Part shown: in pieces, positions 45,962-54,391 of the stretch
Position numbering within the stretch: position 1 is the stretch's first letter
How the letters are laid out: each line of letters starts with the position of its first letter
NCBI GenBank assembly: GCA_033852175.1
Contig: JAWSUY010000001.1
Location: forward strand, 62,001 to 126,000
Source: Agarilytica sp033852175
GTDB lineage: Bacteria; Pseudomonadota; Gammaproteobacteria; Pseudomonadales; Cellvibrionaceae
Direction: 5' to 3'
DNA: 64,000 bases
Translations under genes and position numbers: made by a program
Notes under the pieces: model-generated
Databases searched by the model: none
What the model was told of the DNA's origin: nothing
What the model saw: the letters and a program-made list of their open reading frames with translations, nothing else

Positions 45962-47129
45962 ACGACTCACCAATATTGCTAGCTTCACCCAGCTACTGTG
46001 TTTTTTTTCAATACTCTTCACTTTAGCTGCATGCGACAATAAAACCAGTGAAAACAGCAAAGAAGTAATAGGCGCCACCTCAACACCGCCGACAGAAAAG
46101 AAAAAGCAAAACCTTCTTGGCGCCAACATCAAACAAACCGAGCAAATGTTCAGCTCAGGTCACGCAGCCCTCAACACAAGCCTAGAGAGCGCCAAAGCTC
46201 TAACTCAAGGAATAGAGAGCTTTTTACGCTCCCCCACCCAAGAGAACCTCAGCAAAACCCAAACCCTATGGATGCGAGCAACAATCGATTATCGGAGCTT
46301 TAACTTTTTCCGCCACATAGGCCTCGTTGAGCCCTCCATATTTGCCCGCATAAACCGCCTGGACTATCAGATTTCAGGCTTCCCAATACAACCCGGTTTT
46401 CTGGACACTTTTGGGGCCTATAAATATTCCGGCCTAGTCCACGACATTAGCTTTCCCATATCAGAAGAAAGCCTGACAAACCTTCACGGACTGACCGACT
46501 TAGGTGACATTGTCCTGGGTTTGTACGCAATCGAATTTTTGCTTTTTAATGCTGGCCAAGCTCGCGACATCAAAGACTTCATTAAAGTCGTCAGCATCAA
46601 TGACGCATTTAAAGAACAAGGCTTCAAACAGATCGAAGAATTACCAAACAATAGAAGACGAAAACTACTCACCCAGCAAGCCCAAATACTGCAAAAAAAC
46701 ATACATCAACTCAGCAAAGATTGGAGCGGAGACAAAAAAACATCCGCACAACACTTGTGGGAAGACATTGAAGGCATAGAACGCCTTAGCATCATTCAGC
46801 GGGCCACAAAAAGCTCCCTGACGGAATTAATGATAGAAATCGGAGAGCTCAACAGCACAGAAATAGAAAACACCCGCATTCCACCAGGTATATACAACGC
46901 CCAACTTAGCGAGCAGAAAAGTTATATTTATCGCGCACTCCAATCAATTCAGCAGGGTGCCGTTATGCTAAACCCACAAACAGAGTCCAAGATTACAGAC
47001 GCCATAAGTAAGGCCATCCAACTCACTCAGCCGAATAAAGAAAACGATAAAAAACCAAAAAAAGAGTACTGGCGTGAAGTATTCAGTGCCGTCAAAAACA
47101 GCAGTGACGCAATCGCTCACACAGAATAA
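45954..47129 (+). CDS. Imelysin-like lipoprotein
   Basis: This 391-residue protein has a lipoprotein signal with lipobox L-A-A-C-D (Cys near residue 24), a polar linker, and a helical imelysin-like domain. That domain contains W-M-R-A-T-I-D-Y-R near residue 104, and G-L-Y-A-I-E-F-L-L-F near residue 186. Imelysin proteins such as ICMP/IrpA normally have G-x-H-x-x-E there; here His is replaced by Tyr. Metal binding through that motif is therefore doubtful. Imelysins are linked to iron uptake, which would fit the TonB operon, but no iron regulation is visible here. Confidence 0.82.
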   Translation: MNKRLTNIASFTQLLCFFSILFTLAACDNKTSENSKEVIGATSTPPTEKKKQNLLGANIKQTEQMFSSGHAALNTSLESAKALTQGIESFLRSPTQENLSKTQTLWMRATIDYRSFNFFRHIGLVEPSIFARINRLDYQISGFPIQPGFLDTFGAYKYSGLVHDISFPISEESLTNLHGLTDLGDIVLGLYAIEFLLFNAGQARDIKDFIKVVSINDAFKEQGFKQIEELPNNRRRKLLTQQAQILQKNIHQLSKDWSGDKKTSAQHLWEDIEGIERLSIIQRATKSSLTELMIEIGELNSTEIENTRIPPGIYNAQLSEQKSYIYRALQSIQQGAVMLNPQTESKITDAISKAIQLTQPNKENDKKPKKEYWREVFSAVKNSSDAIAHTE

Positions 47130-47306
47130 AGATACCGAACTTTGGCAGAAAAAATGCGTCGAGAACCATCACAACACTGCGACAAAAAAGAACGGAAAAT
47201 CTAAGTACACGCAATGAATGCTGAGCGCTAGCGGGCAAAAACTAAAAGCAGCTACCACCCCCGGCTTCGAAAGAACATGCAGGGAAGGAAAGAAATAAAA
47301 GGAAAT

Positions 47307-47331
47307 GGCACCGGCATAAAATACCGGCACC
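47307..47331 (-). terminator. Likely terminator after gcvH
   Basis: On the minus strand GGTGCCGGTAT pairs with ATGCCGGTGCC (with G-T wobbles) around a 3-base loop, 10 bp after the gcvH stop. A pyrimidine- and T-rich tail follows at 47306-47287. It lies between convergent transcripts. Confidence 0.55.
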
Positions 47332-47341
47332 CTAACAACAA

Positions 47342-47734
47342 CTACTCTTCAGACTCGATACTGGCCACGTACCCATCCATATCCATCGCACCATCTAACT
47401 CCTTCACATCACTGGGCTTAACCTTAAAAAACCAGCCATCATCATAAGGTGAACCATTAACAGTTTCCGGAGCGTCTTCCAGTAACTCGTTAATAGCAAC
47501 CACTTCTCCAGATATAGGAGAAAAGATATCCGAGGCAGCCTTCACCGATTCAACAACACCAGCTTCTTCACCAGAGGTTACGGTTGAACCCACCTCAGGA
47601 ACTTCAACAAATACAACATCACCGAGAGCTTCTTGAGCATGATCGGTAATACCCACAGTAACAAATCCATCATCATCTAACTGAGCCCACTCGTGGCTAG
47701 GCAAGTATTTCAGTTCTGATCGCGTTTCACTCAT
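47342..47734 (-). CDS. gcvH: Glycine cleavage system H protein
   Basis: GcvH carries the aminomethyl group on a lipoyl arm between the P, T and L proteins. The 130-residue protein has the lipoyl-lysine site G-V-V-E-S-V-K-A-A-S-D near residue 65. It also has the N-terminal S-H-E-W-A and G-I-T-D-H-A-Q-E-A-L-G-D. It follows gcvT by 82 bp on the same strand. gcvP is not in this window. I see no glycine riboswitch upstream of gcvT. Confidence 0.97.
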   Translation of the reverse strand: MSETRSELKYLPSHEWAQLDDDGFVTVGITDHAQEALGDVVFVEVPEVGSTVTSGEEAGVVESVKAASDIFSPISGEVVAINELLEDAPETVNGSPYDDGWFFKVKPSDVKELDGAMDMDGYVASIESEE

Positions 47735-47816
47735 CGCTTTATCCCCAGGATATTAATTTCATAAAAGTTATAAATAGGATTGTCGGCTCGCAAAGTCATT
47801 AGCTGGGCAAAGCCCA

Positions 47817-48908
47817 TTAAAAAACTTTTTCACCATGCCGAACAAAATTTGGAGCGACAACATCAACCGTTAACCGCTTATTTCTAATTTGGACTTCGCA
47901 TTGAGCACCCACCGATGCAGGTACTCGGGCAAGCGCAATGGAATGCCCTAACGTTGGAGAAAAGGTTCCACTCGTCACCACGCCCTTCGCATCTTCTCCG
48001 GTAACAATCACCTCCTGACCGGCGCGCATAACACCCTTAGCCTGAAGGACTAAGCCGACCAACTTTTCTGATACACCACTTTCTTTTTGCGACTGCAACA
48101 CAGACCGGCCAATAAAATTACGATCTTCAGGCGCCCAAGCCACCGTCCAAGCCATATTTGCCACAAGAGGAGAAATCTCGTCATCCATCTCATGACCATA
48201 CAAATTCATACCCGCCTCTAAACGCAGGGTATCTCTCGCCGCTAAACCACACGAAGCCACACCCGACTTAAGCAAGTCACGCCAAAACTGTTCCGCTTCA
48301 GCTTGCGGCATAATCACTTCATAGCCATCTTCACCGGTATAGCCTGTACGCGCGACAAACCAATCCGTTTTACCTAAAGCCGCTGTATCCAAGCCCTGAA
48401 AAGGCTTCAACGTGTTGAGCTCTGGCATATTCAAAATCGAATCCACCTTCGCTCTAGCGTTTGGACCTTGAACTGCGATCATCGCGAAATCGGAACGCTC
48501 TTTCAGCTCAACGTCATAATCTTTTGCCTGCAACTCCAACCAAGCAATATCTTTATCGCGAGTTGCACAATTAACCACCAGACGGTAACCGTCTTCCATT
48601 AGGTACACAATCAAATCGTCGATCACGCCACCGTCATTATTCAGCATACCGCTATAAAGTGCTTTTCCTAGGACCTTTAAACGATCCACATCGTTGGCAA
48701 GCACATACTGCAAGTACGATTTTGCTCCAGCGCCAGACACATCAACAACCGTCATATGAGATACATCAAACATACCCGCATCTTTCCGAACAGCGTGATG
48801 CTCTTCAATTTGAGAGCCATAGTGCAGGGGCATCAGCCATCCACCAAAATCGACTAATTTACCGCCGAGCTCGGAATGAAGGCTTTTGAGTATCGTTTCT
48901 TGCAACAT
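47817..48908 (-). CDS. gcvT: Glycine cleavage system T protein (aminomethyltransferase)
   Basis: GcvT transfers the methylene group from the H-protein lipoyl arm to tetrahydrofolate, releasing ammonia. The start at 48908 gives 363 residues beginning M-L-Q-E-T-I-L-K-S. This fits the family, whose conserved G-G-K-L-V-D-F-G-G-W comes soon after. An upstream start at 49004 would add 32 unrelated residues. Other motifs are M-F-D-V-S-H-M near residue 50, T-G-Y-T-G-E-D-G-Y-E near residue 180, and D-T-L-R-L-E-A-G-M near residue 222. Confidence 0.96.
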   Translation of the reverse strand: MLQETILKSLHSELGGKLVDFGGWLMPLHYGSQIEEHHAVRKDAGMFDVSHMTVVDVSGAGAKSYLQYVLANDVDRLKVLGKALYSGMLNNDGGVIDDLIVYLMEDGYRLVVNCATRDKDIAWLELQAKDYDVELKERSDFAMIAVQGPNARAKVDSILNMPELNTLKPFQGLDTAALGKTDWFVARTGYTGEDGYEVIMPQAEAEQFWRDLLKSGVASCGLAARDTLRLEAGMNLYGHEMDDEISPLVANMAWTVAWAPEDRNFIGRSVLQSQKESGVSEKLVGLVLQAKGVMRAGQEVIVTGEDAKGVVTSGTFSPTLGHSIALARVPASVGAQCEVQIRNKRLTVDVVAPNFVRHGEKVF

Positions 48909-49050
48909 AAGCAAACCAATAAAATTTTTGCTGCGCATTCTATTGCATTTGGCAGCCAGGATACATTCAAAATTTAGGCAACTGTGATAAGCATTTACAA
49001 ACATCGACGCTTAACCTAGTCTGCCAGCAAAACCATAGCCTCAAAATATC

Positions 49051-50169
49051 ATGCCAAAACCCAGTTTAAATCAGAAATCCAAACGCAAATCCGAACCCAG
49101 CAGCTTTTTATTTTCCGACGCCCTGCTCGCCTGGTTCGACGAACACGGCCGCAAGCACCTCCCCTGGCAACACCCCATTAAACCCTACCGAGTGTGGCTA
49201 TCCGAAGTCATGCTGCAGCAGACCCAAGTCGACACCGTTATTCCATATTTCGAACGTTTTATCGACACCTTCCCAAGCGTTTTTGACCTTGCTGCCGCTG
49301 ACCAAGACCAAGTCCTACATCTATGGACAGGGCTTGGCTATTACGCCAGAGCTCGAAATTTACACAAGTGCGCTCAACAGATTGTAGAACAATACAACGG
49401 CGTATTCCCCTGCGAGCCCGACCTATTGATCGATCTACCCGGCATTGGCAAATCGACCGCTCACGCCATTACCAGTATCGCCTTTGGCAAACCCACCGCA
49501 ATACTGGACGGTAACGTGAAGCGAGTACTCGCTCGCGTTCATACAGAAAAAGGCTGGACCGGCGCACCCAACGTACAAAAAGAGCTGTGGAAGCATGCAG
49601 AGCAACACATGCCTTCGACACGATGTGCAGACTACACGCAAGCCATCATGGATCTCGGCGCAATGCTTTGTAAGCGCAGCCGCCCCGCATGCGAACTATG
49701 CCCAGTATCCTACGAGTGCAAAGCGTACTTAGAAAATACGATCGAACAATACCCCGAGAAAAAGCCCAGCAAAAAAAGCCCCACAAAGAGCACCGTCATG
49801 CTCATCATCCAAGACAGCAACGGAAAAATATTACTAACCAAAAGACCCCCTCAAGGAATCTGGGGTGGACTGTGGAGCTTTATTGAATTTGAAGACATCG
49901 ACCAAGCGATCACAAAGTCGACAAGCCTCGGCCTCGTAAAAGCGCAAAATTCATGGCCAAACGTGAATCACGTATTCAGCCACTTCAAACTCAACATAAC
50001 CCCCCTCATGGTAAACGTGAAGATCTCAGCAAAACACTCAGTTCAAGAGAACACAGCCCAACAATGGGTTACACTGAAAGACGCACTGAAGCTCGGCCTA
50101 GCCGCGCCAGTTAAGCGATTGATCGAACAAGTCCAACGCAACAGCAAAGAACTATTGGAGCTCTCATGA
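49051..50169 (+). CDS. mutY: A/G-specific adenine glycosylase
   Basis: MutY removes adenine opposite 8-oxoguanine. The 372-residue protein has the catalytic Glu in S-E-V-M-L-Q-Q-T-Q, the helix-hairpin-helix L-P-G-I-G-K-S-T-A near residue 133, and the catalytic Asp in L-D-G-N-V-K-R-V. A four-cysteine iron-sulfur site C-x6-C-x2-C-x5-C lies near residues 210-226. The C-terminal Nudix-like domain reads the 8-oxoG, with H-V-F-S-H-F near residue 310. The extra basic N-terminus (first 20 residues) is longer than in E. coli. It overlaps yggX by 4 bases. Confidence 0.96.
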   Translation: MPKPSLNQKSKRKSEPSSFLFSDALLAWFDEHGRKHLPWQHPIKPYRVWLSEVMLQQTQVDTVIPYFERFIDTFPSVFDLAAADQDQVLHLWTGLGYYARARNLHKCAQQIVEQYNGVFPCEPDLLIDLPGIGKSTAHAITSIAFGKPTAILDGNVKRVLARVHTEKGWTGAPNVQKELWKHAEQHMPSTRCADYTQAIMDLGAMLCKRSRPACELCPVSYECKAYLENTIEQYPEKKPSKKSPTKSTVMLIIQDSNGKILLTKRPPQGIWGGLWSFIEFEDIDQAITKSTSLGLVKAQNSWPNVNHVFSHFKLNITPLMVNVKISAKHSVQENTAQQWVTLKDALKLGLAAPVKRLIEQVQRNSKELLELS

Positions 50170-50441
50170 CGCGCACCGTAATGTGTCGTAAATTCGGAAA
50201 AGAAATGCCCGGTCTTGACGTACCGCCCCTACCCGGCCCAAAGGGACAAGAGTTTTTCGAATACGTCTCTCAAGAAGCTTGGCAGCAGTGGTTAAAGCAC
50301 CAAACTCGCCTGATCAATGAAAAACACCTCAACATGATTGACCCAGAATCGCGCAAATACCTGGTCGACCAAATGGAAAAATTTTTATCTGGTGAAAAAT
50401 ACGACGAAGCCGAAGGTTATATCCCCGAAGGCGATAAATAA
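50166..50441 (+). CDS. yggX: Probable Fe(2+)-trafficking protein
   Basis: YggX protects iron-sulfur clusters and may carry iron. The 91-residue protein has the family hallmark M-C-R-K-F-G-K-E-M-P-G-L near residue 6 with the conserved Cys7. It ends with Y-L-V-D-Q-M-E-K-F-L. It is coupled to mutY by an ATGA overlap, the same pair as in E. coli and Pseudomonas. It is the last gene before tRNA-Phe. Confidence 0.96.
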   Translation: MTRTVMCRKFGKEMPGLDVPPLPGPKGQEFFEYVSQEAWQQWLKHQTRLINEKHLNMIDPESRKYLVDQMEKFLSGEKYDEAEGYIPEGDK

Positions 50442-50474
50442 TTTCTGAAATATTACACAGATTGAAATTCTGGC

Positions 50475-50503
50475 TTGACTCAAAACCCTCGAACGGTTTT
50501 AAT
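50475..50503 (+). promoter_or_regulatory. Sigma-70 promoter of tRNA-Phe
   Basis: TTGACT and TTTAAT are separated by 17 bases, and a GC-rich discriminator (GCGCC) follows. The tRNA begins 26 bases after the -10 box. A GC-rich discriminator is typical of stable-RNA promoters under stringent control. Confidence 0.8.
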
Positions 50504-50529
50504 ACGCGCCTCGTGAAAACGACGACTAA

Positions 50530-50605
50530 GCCCAGATAGCTCAGTCGGTAGAGCAGGGGATTGAAAATCCCCGTGTCCGTGGTTCGATTCCGCGTCTGGG
50601 CACCA
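50530..50605 (+). tRNA. tRNA-Phe (GAA)
   Basis: The 76 bases form a full cloverleaf. The acceptor stem GCCCAGA pairs with TCTGGGC. The D arm contains AGCTCAGTCGGTAGAGC, the anticodon stem-loop is GGGGATTGAAAATCCCC with anticodon GAA, and the T loop is GTTCGATTC. The 3' CCA is encoded. It reads TTC and TTT codons. It has its own promoter and is followed by a terminator. Confidence 0.97.
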
Positions 50606-50620
50606 TATTGTGTAGCACTG

Positions 50621-50652
50621 AAAAAGCTTGGCAGAAATGTCAGGCTTTTTTT
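50621..50652 (+). terminator. Terminator of tRNA-Phe
   Basis: AAAAAGCTTGGCA and TGTCAGGCTTTTT form a stem with two G-T pairs around a GAAA loop, ending in a T-run. It lies 15 bp after the tRNA and its A-run could also end transcription from the other side. Confidence 0.82.
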
Positions 50653-51982
50653 GTTTCTATCGATCGTCGCGCAACCGGACAGTTCGATTGCCCCCCTTGA
50701 CCCATGCTCGACAAAGACTCCCAGCCTTGCTCCAACCCCCGCATAACCTAATGGCGCCTCAGGCTAACTAAAGCCCTCTAAAGTTGCGCCTGATGGCTTT
50801 CACAGCCGCAAACATAGCCCACAAAAAAGCCAGACACTCACCACAGGCCTTCTTGTTATGCAAGCTTCCGGCGAAGCTGGACATCAAATCAAATGATCAA
50901 AGGTTATTCAAAACGAACTACGGCTTACGCGCCAAGAATAAAACTCCGCCACCCCTACAAGCTTCTTTAATTAGGCAAACCTATTTTTTAAACAAACCCT
51001 CCTCAGAAAGCGACCACCCAAGAGCAAAAAGATTGGGTTCTTTTTCTTGAATAATAAAGCCGCAATTTTTGACACGATCAAATAATAGCCCTGAACAAAT
51101 TTCTGCTTTTTAGCAGAGTGGACAAACAATTTTTGGACGGGTAGCGCTTTGATAAAAGACTAACAAAACTCCCCCACCCATTATTTTTAATTTTCTCAAG
51201 GCCTATCGAACCATACCCAAGCAGCAGCACCGAAAATATAGTTACCGACTTTTTATTATGAAAAGATCGGCTGAACCGCTGCCTTACCAGAAATAATTTG
51301 AATTTTATTATTGGAACTGTATAGAAGTATTGGCCCGCCATTTTTTAAGCCTATCCCCTTATCACATAATTAATCGCGTAAAACAGATTTAAAGTAGACA
51401 TCAAGCATCCCCCCCCCAGCCGGACTCACAATTGAAGTCTCGACTGCAACCTCCACAATACCGAGACTAGACACCAAACATGCCTGCCCCAACAACCTCA
51501 CATTTAACATAACTACCATCGGCCAACACCAAACACGCCACTAAACACTCCTACCCCGATAATCTAAGCCTTAACATTGCTATCATCGGTTAGCACCAAG
51601 CCAGCCACTAAACATGCCTACCCCTATAACCCTAGCCTTAACATCACTACCATCGGCTAACACCAAACATACCTGTCAGAATAAACCACTACCTGCATCA
51701 CCATGCCCCCACGTGCGATACTTATCGAAATATCCACAGACCAAAAGCGCAACCTGCCGCACCGCAAGACAGATAATAATTTGCGTTAGTTCGTACCCCC
51801 CTTTATTTTTCCACCTAAAAACACAACACACGTCACAGTAAGACGACATGCGCGCCGCGATGCAGCAAAACGTGACACAGATCTAAGAACGGACACATAG
51901 AACCCAATAGTATGCGCGCCAGCTCCAGGAGGAGACAAATCAAAAAATTCGAGCATTATTTTTGGTCCTGGGGGACATAAAA
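50653..51982. other. Gene-poor region after tRNA-Phe
   Basis: About 1.3 kb lacks a convincing gene. Several short open frames exist on both strands but have no ribosome sites or recognisable domains. The stretch holds a run of nine C at 51409-51417 and a degenerate 67-bp tandem repeat described separately. The composition and the lack of intact genes suggest decayed accessory DNA. No integrase gene is visible. Confidence 0.5.
51472..51707. repeat. Degenerate tandem repeat with 67-bp period
   Basis: The marker CACCAAACA or CACCAAGCC recurs at about 51472, 51527, 51594 and 51661. ATCGG recurs at 51518, 51585 and 51652, exactly 67 bp apart. The first unit is about 12 bp shorter and the last is partial. 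The core of unit three (51638-51661) matches 22 of 24 bases of the downstream lipoprotein gene (52562-52585). Confidence 0.8.
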
Positions 51983-53344
51983 TTGAATATTTACACGTTT
52001 ATTACACTTCTTTTATCCATCTTTCTAAGCGCTTGCGGCGGTTCATCCGGCGGCGGTAGCAACAACACGAACACAGAGTCGGGCGTTAACGAACCGACAC
52101 CAACGGTAGCGCCCGAAATTACAGCGACGCCTGTGCCCACTCAAATACCGGCACCAACACAGACGCCCATACCAACACAAATACCTGCACCAACGCAGAC
52201 ACCCGCACCCACTCAAATACCGGCACCAACACAGACACCCGCACCCACTCAAATACCAGCACCAACGCAGACGCCTGCACCCACTCAAATACCAGTACCA
52301 ACGCAGACACCTGCACCCACTCAAATACCGGTTCCAACACAAACACCCACACCCACACCCACTCAAATACCGGTTCCAACACAAACACCCACACCCACTC
52401 AAATACCAGTACCAACGCAGACGCCCGTAGCGACTCAGACACCGGTACCAACATCACAACCACTATCCATAACGGCCGAAAATGCACGTGAGCTAACAGC
52501 GTCCGTAACAACTAGCGTACTGAAGAGTAAAGTCCCGATCAGCACAGAATTAGCGGGCCTATTAACATCACTATCATCGGCTAGCGAATCAGAGATAGAC
52601 CACTCGTCACTGCTTAAAACACTGTTGAATTCAAATGGAAATAATACTGAAAAAACAAGCTTCCCCAATGAACCCGTCAACTGTGGAATTTCTGGAACAT
52701 TGAGCTACACAGGAAGCATATCGGATTCAGAATCTTTATCCGCAGGAGACCAAATCAACCTTATGTTTGATCAGTGCTCCAGCGAAGAAGATATCGTAAC
52801 GAACGGCACCATCATATATACCATCACAGCATTTAGCGGAAACCTCTCATTTCAAGGCGCGTATGAACTTTCATACCTAATGAAATTTGATGTTGAATAT
52901 CAGGAACCAGACCAAACCGTGAGCATCGTCGGCGAAATATCAACAGGAGTTTCCCTCAACTACGCCAGACACAACACCGGATTAATAGCATCAGAGCTAT
53001 TAATAACAATAAATGGAAACGAGCAACTGATTCATGATTACGTATACGTACAATCATTTAATTTTGCAACGAGCGCCTTATCATTAATCGCCTCCGGCAC
53101 GCTTTCAAGTGACGAACTCGGCGGAAACATCAAGTTTAAAACCATCTCATCGTTAATGCTCTCAGCCAGCAATGACGACCCGCTTTCAGGCACCTTCATC
53201 ATTACAGATGAACAAGGCGCTAGCGTGACACTCAATATTCTCGATGACGGTATCGTCCAGCTCGATATAGATACCGACCGTGACGGAGTAACAGATGACA
53301 CACAAGTCGCAAGCTGGGAAGACATAGAAAACTTTTTCGATTAA
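51983..53344 (+). CDS. Lipoprotein with Pro/Thr repeat region
   Basis: This is a 453-residue surface or periplasmic lipoprotein. The start is TTG at 51983 with GGGGGA 7-8 bases upstream; a TTG seven codons earlier is less likely. The lipobox is L-S-A-C-G-G with Cys near residue 17, followed by a Gly/Ser linker. Residues 52-156 are about eight copies of a 12-residue unit like P-T-Q-I-P-A-P-T-Q-T-P-A, probably a rigid extended stalk. The C-terminal 280 residues form a beta-rich domain with a D-x-D-x-D-G-x-x-D-D calcium-type loop near the end (D-T-D-R-D-G-V-T-D-D). The function is not recognised. Confidence 0.82.
   Translation: MNIYTFITLLLSIFLSACGGSSGGGSNNTNTESGVNEPTPTVAPEITATPVPTQIPAPTQTPIPTQIPAPTQTPAPTQIPAPTQTPAPTQIPAPTQTPAPTQIPVPTQTPAPTQIPVPTQTPTPTPTQIPVPTQTPTPTQIPVPTQTPVATQTPVPTSQPLSITAENARELTASVTTSVLKSKVPISTELAGLLTSLSSASESEIDHSSLLKTLLNSNGNNTEKTSFPNEPVNCGISGTLSYTGSISDSESLSAGDQINLMFDQCSSEEDIVTNGTIIYTITAFSGNLSFQGAYELSYLMKFDVEYQEPDQTVSIVGEISTGVSLNYARHNTGLIASELLITINGNEQLIHDYVYVQSFNFATSALSLIASGTLSSDELGGNIKFKTISSLMLSASNDDPLSGTFIITDEQGASVTLNILDDGIVQLDIDTDRDGVTDDTQVASWEDIENFFD
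52136..52450 (+). repeat. 36-bp coding repeat (12-residue Pro/Thr units)
   Basis: About eight head-to-tail copies of a 36-base unit encode the stalk of the lipoprotein. One unit carries an extra 6 bases (P-T). Gain or loss of whole units keeps the frame, so stalk length can vary between strains. The repeat also creates long spurious open frames on the other strand. Confidence 0.92.
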
Positions 53345-53750
53345 TTAAAATACGAACACACACATAGACCCAAAGGGGATAAATGGAGAATCGTTTTTTC
53401 GATTCGAACTTTATTCCCTTTTTATTTCACTCCCGCTCTATCTCTCTTCTTTTTAATTTGTTTCCCGTATTCAGCATTGGGCCTACAACACCAACACTAC
53501 ACAAGAAAACTTTTCCGGCATTTTCAATCCGCAGCTTCCATCGAACAACGCTCCCGCAACAAATCAAATAACAACATCACCGACATCCCCTCCTGACTTA
53601 CTACCTAGTGGGCCATCAGGAAATTGATCGCGCGAGGGAAAATAAAAATCCTCAGATTTACGTCACTGCATGCAGGAGTGTAAGATGAGCATTTTAATTT
53701 TTTCGCAGAAGAGCTCTATTTCTGAACGGGCACTAGAAAATCGTCAACCA
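53345..53750. other. Gap between convergent genes
   Basis: About 406 bp lie between the lipoprotein and the convergent membrane-protein gene. A short inverted repeat GAATCG/CGATTC with a T6 loop lies near 53390. The small open frame around 53383-53571 has no domain or ribosome site. I see no terminator I would trust. Confidence 0.3.
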
Positions 53751-54269
53751 CTACACTAGAGGAATCAAACTTTTGATTTTACTTAACTCTTTCCCCCCGA
53801 AAAAAAACGGATCGTAATGCCAAGTTTGATCCGCAAAACGAAAAGCGGAAGCGTATATCCTACCTTCATAATATACGATAGTGGTATGAACAGCGGGACG
53901 CTTAAAAAACTTATTTGAACACTTTACGTTTTCACGCAGCTCAAGATAGTGCCTGCCAACACCAATAACCGCACAACCCTCGTCACTACAAGCCTCTTTT
54001 ATCTTTTCAAATTCCTCCTCACACGCCTCACCAACAAGATGAACTCTCGCAACTTTATATCGACTGATACACGCGACAAAAAGTAACATTAAAACCGGTA
54101 TAGAAAAAGAAATCGCCATCAGACTGGCTCCCTCCCGGCCGACAAAGTAACACCATAAAATGACAATCAAAAGAAGCATTCCAATTGGCACAAAGACCTC
54201 ATAACATCCCCCATAAAGAGATCTAACATGCCCCTCTTTTATCATTCTCTTTCTGCACTCCTCTTTCAT
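53751..54269 (-). CDS. Hypothetical membrane protein, 172 residues
   Basis: I do not recognise this protein. The start at 54269 has AGGGA about 8 bases upstream. An earlier TTG (54344) would add 25 very basic residues without a ribosome site. Two membrane segments, about residues 22-43 and 50-70, are followed by a soluble domain. That domain has cysteines (E-A-C-S-D-E-G-C-A-V) and an aromatic-rich end (T-W-H-Y-D-P-F-F-F). It lies 122 bp after the DUF3137-like gene on the same strand and may form a unit with it. Confidence 0.6.
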   Translation of the reverse strand: MKEECRKRMIKEGHVRSLYGGCYEVFVPIGMLLLIVILWCYFVGREGASLMAISFSIPVLMLLFVACISRYKVARVHLVGEACEEEFEKIKEACSDEGCAVIGVGRHYLELRENVKCSNKFFKRPAVHTTIVYYEGRIYASAFRFADQTWHYDPFFFGGKELSKIKSLIPLV

Positions 54270-54391
54270 AACTAACGTCCCTTTCTTATTTTTGACTTTT
54301 ACCGCATTGACTTTAAAGTGCTCTCTTCGTTTATTTTCTCTCAAACACTACGCTTAGCACCTGAGACCACTTGGCATTTAACTTTAAACTC

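Noticed and set aside
48909..49050. Glycine riboswitch before gcvT
   Set aside because: No tandem aptamer-like structure in the short region between gcvT and mutY.
51078..51341. 87-residue minus-strand frame after tRNA-Phe
   Set aside because: No domain, no ribosome site, composition like the surrounding decayed DNA.
52136..52450. Regular 36-bp spacing resembling a CRISPR array
   Set aside because: The units are contiguous coding repeats without unique spacers.
52043..52511. Long antisense frames opposite the Pro/Thr repeat
   Set aside because: Repeat-generated low-complexity frames on the opposite strand of a well-supported gene.
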